A stretch of 64,000 bases of DNA, taken from assembly GCA_934193545.1 (NCBI GenBank), contig CAKPVL010000002.1, positions 1-64,000 of the forward strand, given 5' to 3'. The DNA comes from an uncultured Granulicatella sp. GTDB taxonomy: Bacteria > Bacillota > Bacilli > Lactobacillales > Aerococcaceae. Shown here one piece after another: positions 43,755 through 50,768 of the stretch (position 1 is its first letter; the number at the start of each line of letters is the position of its first letter). The position numbers were made by a program, and so were the translations under genes. The notes under the pieces are model-generated. The model ran no database searches. It was not told the DNA's origin and worked only from the letters and a program-made list of their open reading frames with translations.

Positions 43755-44786
43755 ATGGAATTTGAGAAACAGCTCAATCGAATTAAAAAAGGGCAAGTCA
43801 GTCTGGTTTATCTTGTTCAAGGGAAAGAACCATACTTACAAGAGCTTGCGCGTAAAGTGTTTTTGGACACCATTGTCGCTCCTGAAGATCAAGACTTGAA
43901 CGTGGGACGATTCAATATGGATGAAGTGTCCGTTCAAACCGCGGTTCAAGATGCGGAGTCTGTGCCGTTTTTTGGAGACCGCAGATTAGTCATGATTGAT
44001 AATCCAACGTTTTTAACAGGGGAGAAGGAGAAAAAATCCATCGACCATCAGTTAGACCGACTCCAAGCGTATTTAGAAAATCCGATGGACAGTTCGGTGA
44101 TGGTTTTCTTTGCGCCGTATGAAAAGTTGGACCAACGTAAAAAAATCGTGAAGCAGTTGAAGAAGGTTGCCGTTCTTCTGGATGCGAGCGAATTGTCAGA
44201 ACGCGATATCCGACAATATGTTAAGGACTATTTACGTTCACAACAATATGGGATTCAAGAAGAAGCCTTGCATGCTTTACTTATCAAGACACAATACTCG
44301 CTGACCACTTGTATGAAAGAACTTGAGAAATTAATGGTTGCCGAAATTGGAACGTATTCCATTCGACTTGAAACGGTTGAGGCATTAGTGGCTAAAAACT
44401 TGGAACAAAGCATCTTTGATTTTGGGGAAGCCATCCTAAACAAAGACAGCAAGCGTGCCCTTCAAATTTATCATGACATGCTATTGCAAAAAGAAGACCC
44501 AATCAAAATGAACGCGATTCTATTAGGCCAATTCCGACTATTGCTTCAAGTATCGTATTTGAAAAAAGCCGGCTACCAAGAACCCGAAATTCAAAAGACT
44601 CTCGCGGTGCATCCATACCGGGTCAAACTCGCACTCAACCAATGCCGTCGCTATGGAACGCCATTACTAGAAGCAGCCTTCCAGCAATTAGTCGAAACCG
44701 AGTACGCATTGAAAACCAGCGTCGGAATCAAAGAAATGCAATTGGAATGGTTCATCCTTCAATTTTGCGGCCAAAGAACATTATAA
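43755..44786 (+). CDS. holA: DNA polymerase III subunit delta
   Basis: HolA opens the sliding clamp as part of the clamp loader. The 343-residue protein shows the family pattern: VYLVQGKEPYLQELARKVF near the N-terminus, MVFFAPYEKLDQRKKIVKQLKK in the middle of the AAA-like fold, and the C-terminal helical domain ending in KTSVGIKEMQLEWFILQFC. The start is an ATG behind CAGGAGGCGAAG. It follows comEC as in bacilli, where rpsT comes next; here a toxin-antitoxin pair and a small gene lie in between. Confidence 0.93.
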   Translation: MEFEKQLNRIKKGQVSLVYLVQGKEPYLQELARKVFLDTIVAPEDQDLNVGRFNMDEVSVQTAVQDAESVPFFGDRRLVMIDNPTFLTGEKEKKSIDHQLDRLQAYLENPMDSSVMVFFAPYEKLDQRKKIVKQLKKVAVLLDASELSERDIRQYVKDYLRSQQYGIQEEALHALLIKTQYSLTTCMKELEKLMVAEIGTYSIRLETVEALVAKNLEQSIFDFGEAILNKDSKRALQIYHDMLLQKEDPIKMNAILLGQFRLLLQVSYLKKAGYQEPEIQKTLAVHPYRVKLALNQCRRYGTPLLEAAFQQLVETEYALKTSVGIKEMQLEWFILQFCGQRTL

Positions 44787-44799
44787 TTAGTCTGTTTGA

Positions 44800-44831
44800 A
44801 ACGTCGATATCTTATTAAAGATTTCGGCGTT
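44800..44831 (+). terminator. hairpin after holA (possible terminator)
   Basis: A 14-base stem with one mismatch, AACGTCGATATCTT / AAGATTTCGGCGTT around ATTA. A T run is missing, so termination is uncertain. Confidence 0.4.
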
Positions 44832-44854
44832 GAGTCGTTTGTAAATAATTATCT

Positions 44855-44910
44855 AATTTTAATTAAAATTTGAGTTGAATTAATAAAAATATGTGGTACA
44901 ATGTATATAC
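44855..44910 (+). promoter_or_regulatory. toxin-antitoxin promoter with palindromic operators
   Basis: TTGAAT (44875-44880), 16 bases, extended -10 TGGTACAAT (TACAAT 44897-44902). A perfect 16-bp palindrome AATTTTAATTAAAATT (44855-44870) lies just upstream and GTATATAC (44903-44910) overlaps the start. Both are candidate sites for autorepression by the antitoxin. Confidence 0.6.
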
Positions 44911-44928
44911 AATTAAGGAGGGGTTAAA

Positions 44929-45147
44929 ATGAGTATAATTTCATTACGTTTAAATAAAGAAGAAGAACGCCTTTTTAAAAATTATGCAGACTTTACCGGA
45001 GAAGGATTAACGACCCTATTAAAGAAAGCATTAACTGAAAAAATTGAAGAAGAATATGATTTACAAGCTGTAAAAGAGTACGAAAGTGCTAAAGCAAAAG
45101 GAGAAGTTATATTAGTTGACCATGAGGAATTCTGGGGAGACTTATAA
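44929..45147 (+). CDS. relB: RelB-like (DUF6290-type) antitoxin
   Basis: A 72-residue protein with a ribbon-helix-helix-like N-terminus (ISLRLNKEEERLFKNYADFTG) and an acidic C-terminal helix ending in EEFWGDL, which would wrap the toxin. It follows AAGGAGGGGTT and overlaps the toxin start by one base (TAATG), the usual coupling in type II modules. It should neutralise the toxin and repress the shared promoter. Confidence 0.85.
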   Translation: MSIISLRLNKEEERLFKNYADFTGEGLTTLLKKALTEKIEEEYDLQAVKEYESAKAKGEVILVDHEEFWGDL

Positions 45148-45422
45148 TGAGGTACACACTTTCTTATGATGAACGTCTCAAAAAGAAAATTAAAAAATTA
45201 GATAATGGAACCAAAGTGATCTTAAAAAAATGGATTGAAAAAAATTTGATGGACTGTGAAGAGCCTAGAAGTAAGGGGAAACCTCTGCGTGGAACTTTGT
45301 CAAAATATTGGAGATATAGAATTGGAGATTATAGATTAATTGTAGAAATCGAAGATGACCAATTAAAAATTATAGCATTTGAATTTGCTCATAGAAGTAG
45401 TGTTTACAAATTTATGAAATAG
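45147..45422 (+). CDS. relE: RelE/ParE-superfamily toxin
   Basis: The 91-residue basic protein has the RelE-type pattern: DERLKKKIKKLD, LRGTLSKYWRYRIGDYRLIV and IEDDQLKIIAFEFAHRSSVY. Proteins of this branch usually cut mRNA in the ribosome; the C-terminal His-Arg region fits that role but the activity is inferred. It is translationally coupled to the antitoxin. No terminator separates it from the next gene ten bases downstream, so that gene may be read from the module promoter. Confidence 0.88.
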   Translation: MRYTLSYDERLKKKIKKLDNGTKVILKKWIEKNLMDCEEPRSKGKPLRGTLSKYWRYRIGDYRLIVEIEDDQLKIIAFEFAHRSSVYKFMK

Positions 45423-45431
45423 GAGAAACCC

Positions 45432-45707
45432 ATGGAATTATTAATCGTCATCATCGCTGTCGTTTTAGTAGCGGTAATCGCCCTTGCATTCCGCACTAAA
45501 CCAAATACCAGCGGAGCGGTGGAACAAACACCAATAACACAAGAAAGTACACCAGTAGAAGAAGCGTACATTCCTGAAGAATTAGAAGAATACTTACGCG
45601 AATTGAAACGCAATGGCCAACCGATTCAAGCTATTCAAAAATTACGTAACGTAACAGGAATGAGCTTGTCAGAAGCTAAACAATTTGTCGACGACATTAT
45701 CATCTAA
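45432..45707 (+). CDS. membrane-anchored protein with ribosomal L7/L12 C-terminal-like domain
   Basis: A 91-residue protein with one N-terminal membrane segment (LLIVIIAVVLVAVIALAF), a polar spacer and a C-terminal block, AIQKLRNVTGMSLSEAKQFV, that closely follows the L7/L12 C-terminal pattern (VRxVTGxxLxEAKxxV). Small membrane proteins of this kind occur in Firmicutes but the function is unknown. It starts behind TAGGAGAAACCC. It ends at a strong terminator before repeat D. Confidence 0.75.
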   Translation: MELLIVIIAVVLVAVIALAFRTKPNTSGAVEQTPITQESTPVEEAYIPEELEEYLRELKRNGQPIQAIQKLRNVTGMSLSEAKQFVDDIII

Positions 45708-45714
45708 CAATAAC

Positions 45715-45762
45715 AGAGTGCCCGAGCAGGAGACCAACCACCTCCTCGGGCACTCTTTTTTT
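45715..45762 (+). terminator. terminator after L7/L12-like gene
   Basis: A 12-bp stem AGAGTGCCCGAG (45715-45726) / CTCGGGCACTCT (45745-45756) followed by T residues. Confidence 0.92.
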
Positions 45763-45883
45763 CTTCCTGGAGCCTTCACATTAATCGGGGATTTTTTTGG
45801 CATCTTTTCCTACCCCGGCCACCCTTTCTTTTTCTCCTCCGCCTTCGAATTGTTCGGGCTTCTTTTTTTATCTTTAATAATAT

Positions 45884-46134
45884 ACGCCTTACGGATAGCG
45901 CGTTAGAGTAGAACACAAACGAAGAACTCCCTGGATTTCATCGTAATCATAATCGTGAACCAGCAAGCAATGTGAATTACTGAGGGTTAGGGATTTATCT
46001 CTTACCCTCAGTTTGAAGCTTGCTAGACTTGAGACTTCGGCTCAAGTCGATGCAATGATTATGATAACGATGAAAAAATCCAGAGGAGTTCGAAGAAAGT
46101 GTTCTAATCTTTTTATTTGTTAACCGTAAGGCGT
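45884..46134 (+). repeat. long-hairpin repeat, copy D (251 bp)
   Basis: The arms pair over about 65 bases: ACGCCTTACGG (45884) with CCGTAAGGCGT (46124-46134), AGAACAC with GTGTTCT, and CTGGATTTCATCG with CGATGAAAAAATCCAG. Inside is a hairpin ACTGAGGGT...ACCCTCAGT (45979-46012), then TTTGAAGCTT and the small hairpin GACTTGAG (46026-46033) / CTCAAGTC (46041-46048). Its arm core is ATCATAATC instead of TATAATCGC, so it is the most divergent full copy. Confidence 0.87.
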
Positions 46135-46149
46135 TCATATTTTTGAGCA

Positions 46150-46181
46150 TAAAAAAAGAGCCCGAGATCAATTCTCAGGCT
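46150..46181 (-). terminator. rpsT terminator
   Basis: On the minus strand AGCCTGAGA pairs with TCTCGGGCT and seven T follow. Confidence 0.9.
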
Positions 46182-46186
46182 AATTA

Positions 46187-46441
46187 TTATTTGCTTAATT
46201 TTGCAGCAAGACGTGATTTATCACGAGAAGCTTTGTTTTTGTGGATTAATCCTTTAGAAGCAGCTCCGTCGATTGCTTTGTGAGCAGCACGTAATAATTC
46301 TTCAGCATTTTCAGCACCTTCAGCTACAGCAGCGTCAAATTTTTTGATAGCTGTACGCATAGCAGAAGTTTGAGCGTTGTTAGCAAGTGTTGACTTTTTG
46401 TTAGTACGAACACGTTTGATTTGTGATGCGATATTTGGCAA
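46187..46441 (-). CDS. rpsT: 30S ribosomal protein S20
   Basis: S20 binds 16S rRNA early in small-subunit assembly. The 84-residue, alanine- and lysine-rich helical protein starts [16 protein letters not shown] after the initiator and ends [16 protein letters not shown] place the start at TTG (46441), since TTGCCAAATATC encodes the standard S20 beginning and AGAGGGGTGAACC lies just upstream. A further-upstream ATG would add nine atypical residues. TTG starts are known for S20 genes and help keep expression controlled. Its position convergent to holA is conserved in bacilli. Confidence 0.95.
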   Translation of the reverse strand: MPNIASQIKRVRTNKKSTLANNAQTSAMRTAIKKFDAAVAEGAENAEELLRAAHKAIDGAASKGLIHKNKASRDKSRLAAKLSK

Positions 46442-46503
46442 TGGGTTCACCCCTCTTTCATTTAACATGTATAATTACTGATCAGTTGTTTCCAACACGA
46501 ACT

Positions 46504-46532
46504 ATTATACAAAAGTCCTACTTGAATTGCAA
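46504..46532 (-). promoter_or_regulatory. rpsT promoter
   Basis: On the minus strand TTGCAA, 17 bases, TATAAT (46509-46504). The transcript would have a leader of about 55 bases. Confidence 0.85.
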
Positions 46533-46587
46533 GCAAGGTATTGTGAAAGAACAAGACAGACAAACGGTAAAACTCCCGTAATGATGG

Positions 46588-46593
46588 TATACT
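46588..46593 (+). promoter_or_regulatory. uvrB -10 element
   Basis: Extended -10 TGGTATACT (TATACT 46588-46593) with no clear -35. I see no convincing LexA-type operator. Confidence 0.5.
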
Positions 46594-46614
46594 AGAAAAG
46601 AAAGAGGTGAAGTC

Positions 46615-48597
46615 ATGGATCAATTTAAATTAGTGGCTCCTTATGCACCAAATGGAGACCAACCTCAAGCCATCAAGGAACTTGTCGATGGCATCAATAA
46701 TGGGGTTAAAGAACAGACCTTACTTGGGGCAACCGGAACAGGGAAGACGTTCACGATTGCCAATGTGATTCAAGAAGTAAACAAACCAACGCTCGTATTA
46801 GCGCATAATAAAACCTTAGCCGGCCAGTTGTACGGAGAGTTGAAAGAATTCTTCCCAGACAATGCGGTCGAATATTTTGTATCGTACTATGACTACTATC
46901 AACCAGAGGCGTATGTTCCTGCCAGCGATACGTATATCGAGAAGGAATCGAGCGTCAACGATGAGATTGATAAATTACGTCACTCGGCCACAAGTGCCCT
47001 TCTAGAACGTCGCGATGTGATTGTAGTAGCGTCCGTGTCTTCGATGTATGGGTTAGTAAATCCAGAAGAATACCGCGACCATGTATTGTCGCTTCGTGAA
47101 GGCATGGAAATCGAACGTGATGACTTATTGCGCAGATTGGTAGAAATGCAGTTCGAGCGTAACGACTATGATTTCCGACGCGGAACGTTCCGTGTTCGTG
47201 GGGATGTCGTCGAAATCTTCCTTCCAGGAAATGACGCGACGGCCTTTCGTATCGAGTTCTTCGGAGACGAAATCGAAGCGATTAAAGAGGTCGATGTGTT
47301 GACGGGGGAAATTAAAGCCACCGTGGAACACGTGCCAATCTTCCCAGCAACGCACTTTGTGGCGAACGAAGATCAAATTTCACGGGCCGTGGCTACGATT
47401 AAAGAAGAGCTTGCGGAACGACTCAAGGAATTACGAGACGATAACTTACTGCTAGAAGCACAACGCTTGGAGCAACGCACGAACTACGATATCGAAATGC
47501 TTCTTGAGATGGGCTACTGTAACGGGATTGAGAACTACTCCCGTCATATGGATGGTCGACGTCCAGGACAACCACCGTATACCTTGCTAGACTTCTTCCC
47601 GAAAGATTCGCTCTTCGTGGTCGATGAGTCGCATATCACGATGTCGCAAATTCGTGGCATGTATAACGGGGACCGCGCTCGTAAGGAGCAATTGATTAAA
47701 TACGGCTTCCGCTTACCGAGTGCTTTGGATAACCGTCCATTGCGCTTTGAAGAGTTCGAGGAACGCGTGCCACAAATCATTTACATTTCGGCTACCCCGG
47801 GGCCTTATGAGTTATCGCATACGCCAACGGTTACTGAGCAAATCATTCGTCCAACCGGCTTGCTCGATCCACCAGTGGAAGTTCGTCCAATTAAAGGACA
47901 AATCGATGATTTAATTAGTGAAATTAATTTACGTGTAGAACGAAACGAGCGTGTCTTTATCACGACTTTAACCAAGAAGATGTCAGAGGACTTGACCGAC
48001 TACTTAGAAGAAGTGGGCATTAAGGTGAAGTACTTGCATAGTGACATTAAGACATTGGAACGTACGGAAATCATCCGTAACTTACGACTCGGGGAATTCG
48101 ACGTATTGGTCGGAATCAACTTGCTTCGTGAAGGGTTAGACGTTCCGGAAGTGTCGCTTGTGGCGATTCTCGATGCGGATAAGGAAGGCTTCCTTCGTAG
48201 TGAACGTTCTCTTGTTCAGACGATTGGGCGTGCGGCGCGTAATGCGAACGGTCGCGTGATTATGTATGCCGATAAGATTACGGATTCGATGCAAAAAGCG
48301 ATTGATGAAACGAATCGTCGTCGTGCCATCCAAGAGGCATACAATAAAGAACATGGCATCGTTCCGAAGACCATCGTGAAGAATATCCGCGATTTAATTG
48401 CGATTACGCACGAGGTCGAAAAAGAAGATGCACCAACGACTGCAAAAGACTTCAAGAAGATGACGCAAGAACAACGCCGAGAAGCGCTTGAGTTACTCGA
48501 GTTGGATATGCGAGCGGCAGCCAAGGATCTCGATTTCGAGAAAGCAGCCGATTTACGCGACGTGATTCTCGAATTGCGTGCTGAGTATCGTTTATAA
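46615..48597 (+). CDS. uvrB: excinuclease ABC subunit B
   Basis: UvrB verifies DNA damage and loads UvrC in nucleotide excision repair. The 660-residue protein has Walker [11 protein letters not shown], the beta-hairpin region [20 protein letters not shown], helicase motif [14 protein letters not shown], and the motif VI stretch [12 protein letters not shown]. The C-terminal UVR domain ([22 protein letters not shown]) contacts UvrC. The ATG is preceded by AAAGAGGTGAAG. uvrA does not follow, unlike in many bacilli; instead a YjbR-like gene starts 12 bases after the stop. Confidence 0.97.
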   Translation: MDQFKLVAPYAPNGDQPQAIKELVDGINNGVKEQTLLGATGTGKTFTIANVIQEVNKPTLVLAHNKTLAGQLYGELKEFFPDNAVEYFVSYYDYYQPEAYVPASDTYIEKESSVNDEIDKLRHSATSALLERRDVIVVASVSSMYGLVNPEEYRDHVLSLREGMEIERDDLLRRLVEMQFERNDYDFRRGTFRVRGDVVEIFLPGNDATAFRIEFFGDEIEAIKEVDVLTGEIKATVEHVPIFPATHFVANEDQISRAVATIKEELAERLKELRDDNLLLEAQRLEQRTNYDIEMLLEMGYCNGIENYSRHMDGRRPGQPPYTLLDFFPKDSLFVVDESHITMSQIRGMYNGDRARKEQLIKYGFRLPSALDNRPLRFEEFEERVPQIIYISATPGPYELSHTPTVTEQIIRPTGLLDPPVEVRPIKGQIDDLISEINLRVERNERVFITTLTKKMSEDLTDYLEEVGIKVKYLHSDIKTLERTEIIRNLRLGEFDVLVGINLLREGLDVPEVSLVAILDADKEGFLRSERSLVQTIGRAARNANGRVIMYADKITDSMQKAIDETNRRRAIQEAYNKEHGIVPKTIVKNIRDLIAITHEVEKEDAPTTAKDFKKMTQEQRREALELLELDMRAAAKDLDFEKAADLRDVILELRAEYRL

Positions 48598-48609
48598 GAG
48601 GTCACATTT

Positions 48610-49254
48610 ATGAAATGGACATTAACAAGGGACTTACCAGAACTGGAAGGAAAAATCTTTTCCAGCCAAATGGATGGATTTTCCTTTCAGGTGGTGAGTG
48701 CCAATAAAAAACAAGGCTTAGAAATGATAGCGCTCGATGAGGTTAAGGAGCGCTATACCTTATTCGATATACCGACAACAAGTAGTAGCATCGCTCAAGC
48801 CTTGCGCGAAGAGGCAGAGGAGCTCGTGTTTCAGTGGATGCATCCCGAGCAATCAGATATTGAAGAAGCGCGCCAAAAATGGACGAAGTGGATTACCGAA
48901 CATATCGTCCCGTACCATGGCAATCCGTTTGAGAAGACGGAGGCGATGGGCTTTACGGTCGAAGATAAAGGGAAATGGTATGCGCTCATGATGCAAGTGC
49001 CGCTTCAAAAACTAGGAGTGGCTTCAAAGGCCGACGCCCTCATTTTGAACGTGAAGATTCATCCGGAAGACAAGGAACGACTCATCGCGACTGACGGAAT
49101 TTTCGAAGCCTATCATATGAATAAGAAGCATTGGATTTCAATCGCGCTGAATGTATGCTCAGATGACGCACTCGTGAAAGAGTGTATCTATACCAGCTAC
49201 AAATGTGTCGCGAAGAAAGACAATTCTTTACTTTCAACGAGAGATTCGCTATAA
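48610..49254 (+). CDS. MmcQ/YjbR family protein with N-terminal extension
   Basis: The C-terminal half (about residues 95-205) matches the YjbR fold: GFTVEDKGKWYALMMQV, LNVKIHPEDKERL and IFEAYHMNKKHWISIAL. Typical members have about 120 residues; this one has 214, with an N-terminal region of about 95 residues that I do not recognise. YjbR proteins have been called DNA-binding from their fold, but the role is unknown. It starts behind AAGAGGTCAC right after uvrB, so they may share a transcript. Confidence 0.82.
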   Translation: MKWTLTRDLPELEGKIFSSQMDGFSFQVVSANKKQGLEMIALDEVKERYTLFDIPTTSSSIAQALREEAEELVFQWMHPEQSDIEEARQKWTKWITEHIVPYHGNPFEKTEAMGFTVEDKGKWYALMMQVPLQKLGVASKADALILNVKIHPEDKERLIATDGIFEAYHMNKKHWISIALNVCSDDALVKECIYTSYKCVAKKDNSLLSTRDSL

Positions 49255-49255
49255 T
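49227..49255 (+). promoter_or_regulatory. candidate asd promoter
   Basis: TTTACT (49227-49232), 17 bases, TATAAT (49250-49255), overlapping the end of the preceding gene. Confidence 0.5.
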
Positions 49256-49292
49256 TTTCAACATAGCATTTTAGCAAAAAGGAGATTTTTTT

Positions 49293-50285
49293 ATGGTAAA
49301 TATTGCAATTGTAGGAGCGACAGGTGTCGTTGGAACAAAAATGATTGAACGTTTAGAAGAAAGCAACTTACAAGTGGACCACTTATATCTACTTGCATCA
49401 GCGCGTTCAGCAGGAAAAGTACTACAGTTTAGAGGAAAAGATTATGTAGTCGAAGAATTAACGGAAGACTCCTTCAAGCGTGATATTGACTACGCCATCT
49501 TCTCAGCAGGGGGCGGCACTTCAATGAAATTTGCGCCAATCGCAGAACGTGACGGCGTAATTGTCATCGACAACTCAAGCGCATGGAGAATGGATCCAGA
49601 GATTGACTTAGTCGTGCCAGAGTGTAACGCACCAACATTAGAACGTAAGATTATCGCAAATCCAAACTGCTCAACTATCCAATCTGTTGTGCCATTACGT
49701 CCATTGCATGATGCATTCGGATTAAAACGTGTGGCGTACACAACTTACCAAGCTGTTTCAGGTTCTGGACAAGCAGGGATTAACGATTTAAGAAATGGGG
49801 AAAAAGGGGAAGCTCCAACAAACTACCCACACCCAATTTACAATAATGTATTGCCACATATCGACGTATTTTTAGAAAATGGCTATACAAAAGAAGAAAT
49901 GAAAATGATTCAAGAAACTCGCAAGATTCTTGGGTTGTCAGACGATGTAGCCATCACAGCTACTTGTGTGCGTGTGCCTGTATTCAACTCACACTCTGTA
50001 GAAATCAACGTGACTTTCGAAAAAGATACAACACCTGAAGAAATTCGTGCGATTTTAGAAAAAGCACCAGGCGTAATCGTATTAGATAAACCTGAGGAAA
50101 ATGTATATCCAACACCATTACAAGCAACTGGGCATGATGAAGTGTATGTGGGACGTATTCGCCGTGACATTTCTCAACCAAACAGCTTCCACATCTGGTG
50201 TGTGGGCGATAATATCCGTAAGGGTGCAGCAAGCAATGCCATCCAAATTGCGGAGTATATCGAGGAGCACAATTTACGTAAATAA
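49293..50285 (+). CDS. asd: aspartate-semialdehyde dehydrogenase
   Basis: Asd reduces aspartyl phosphate to aspartate semialdehyde, the branch point to lysine/diaminopimelate, threonine and methionine. The 330-residue enzyme has the NADP-binding start NIAIVGATGVVGTKMIERL, the catalytic Cys in IANPNCSTIQ, and the substrate-binding region ATCVRVPVFNSHSVEINV. It starts behind AAAAGGAGATTTTTTT. It stands alone, without dap or hom genes. No ordinary terminator follows; repeat E starts eight bases after the stop codon. Confidence 0.95.
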   Translation: MVNIAIVGATGVVGTKMIERLEESNLQVDHLYLLASARSAGKVLQFRGKDYVVEELTEDSFKRDIDYAIFSAGGGTSMKFAPIAERDGVIVIDNSSAWRMDPEIDLVVPECNAPTLERKIIANPNCSTIQSVVPLRPLHDAFGLKRVAYTTYQAVSGSGQAGINDLRNGEKGEAPTNYPHPIYNNVLPHIDVFLENGYTKEEMKMIQETRKILGLSDDVAITATCVRVPVFNSHSVEINVTFEKDTTPEEIRAILEKAPGVIVLDKPEENVYPTPLQATGHDEVYVGRIRRDISQPNSFHIWCVGDNIRKGAASNAIQIAEYIEEHNLRK

Positions 50286-50292
50286 TTAAATA

Positions 50293-50549
50293 GAAGACTG
50301 GGCATCTGGGCGACAGTATTGTGAATAATGTTGATTACTACAAATCCTTACGGATATCTTCATAATAGCTATAACGTTGCACCGGTTCGAGCCTAGGTCT
50401 CTCACCTTTAAAGCCTCAAAGGGAGCGTACGGAATAAAATTCCTACGCTCCCTTTTTCGCATTTAATGCCATCCCACGTTATTGCTATTATAGAATCCGT
50501 AAGATTTTTCGTAATCACGCGTTTCATAAGAAGGGGATACCCAGTCTTC
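50293..50549 (-). repeat. long-hairpin repeat, copy E (257 bp, inverted)
   Basis: This copy lies in reverse orientation. The outer arms GAAGACTGGGCATC (50293-50306) and GATACCCAGTCTTC (50536-50549) pair with one mismatch. GATTACTACAAATCCTTACG pairs with CGTAAGATTTTTCGTAATC further in. The large hairpin has the stem AAAGGGAGCGTACGGAA (50418-50434) / TTCCTACGCTCCCTTT (50440-50455). The small hairpin reads GGTGAGAG / CTCGAACC on the minus strand (50406-50399 and 50391-50384), and ATCC-GTAA-GGAT is present. Confidence 0.9.
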
Positions 50550-50595
50550 TAATAATTGTTTACTCCGTTATACCTCACTGTGGAAAAAATAGTTT

Positions 50596-50672
50596 TGTAT
50601 CATTAATGATACATCTTTAGAAAGTAAAAAAGTGAGTGTAACATTTTTGTTACGTAACATAATTGTTACACT
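50596..50672. promoter_or_regulatory. double palindromic operator region upstream of the ABC exporter
   Basis: A perfect 18-bp palindrome TGTATCATTAATGATACA lies at 50596-50613. A second, 38-base dyad spans 50635-50672: outer AGTGTAACA and TGTTACACT, with a perfect TGTTACGTAACA in the centre. The unit TGTTAC/GTAACA thus occurs four times. This looks like binding sites for a dimeric repressor, perhaps of the MarR, TetR or GntR kind, but no regulator gene is nearby. Confidence 0.6.
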
Positions 50673-50729
50673 CTGAAAAATCAAAAGCAGGAAGCAACTT
50701 TTTCCGCTTTTGAAGAGGCTAAAATGTGA

Positions 50730-50735
50730 TACAAT
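50730..50735 (+). promoter_or_regulatory. -10 element of the heterodimeric ABC operon
   Basis: Extended -10 TGATACAAT (TACAAT 50730-50735). The predicted start near 50742 rules out the ATG at 50745 as an ordinary start and supports GTG at 50769. Confidence 0.6.
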
Positions 50736-50768
50736 AAAAGTACTATGGATGTAAAAGGAAGTACGCGT

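Noticed and set aside
45685-45906. A 73-codon open frame with hydrophobic stretches after the L7/L12-like gene.
   Set aside because: It overlaps the end of that gene and its terminator and reaches into repeat D; it has no ribosome binding site.
50384-50391. GGTTCGAG in the repeats resembles the T-loop of tRNA.
   Set aside because: No acceptor, D or anticodon arms can be drawn around it; it belongs to the small hairpin of the repeat.
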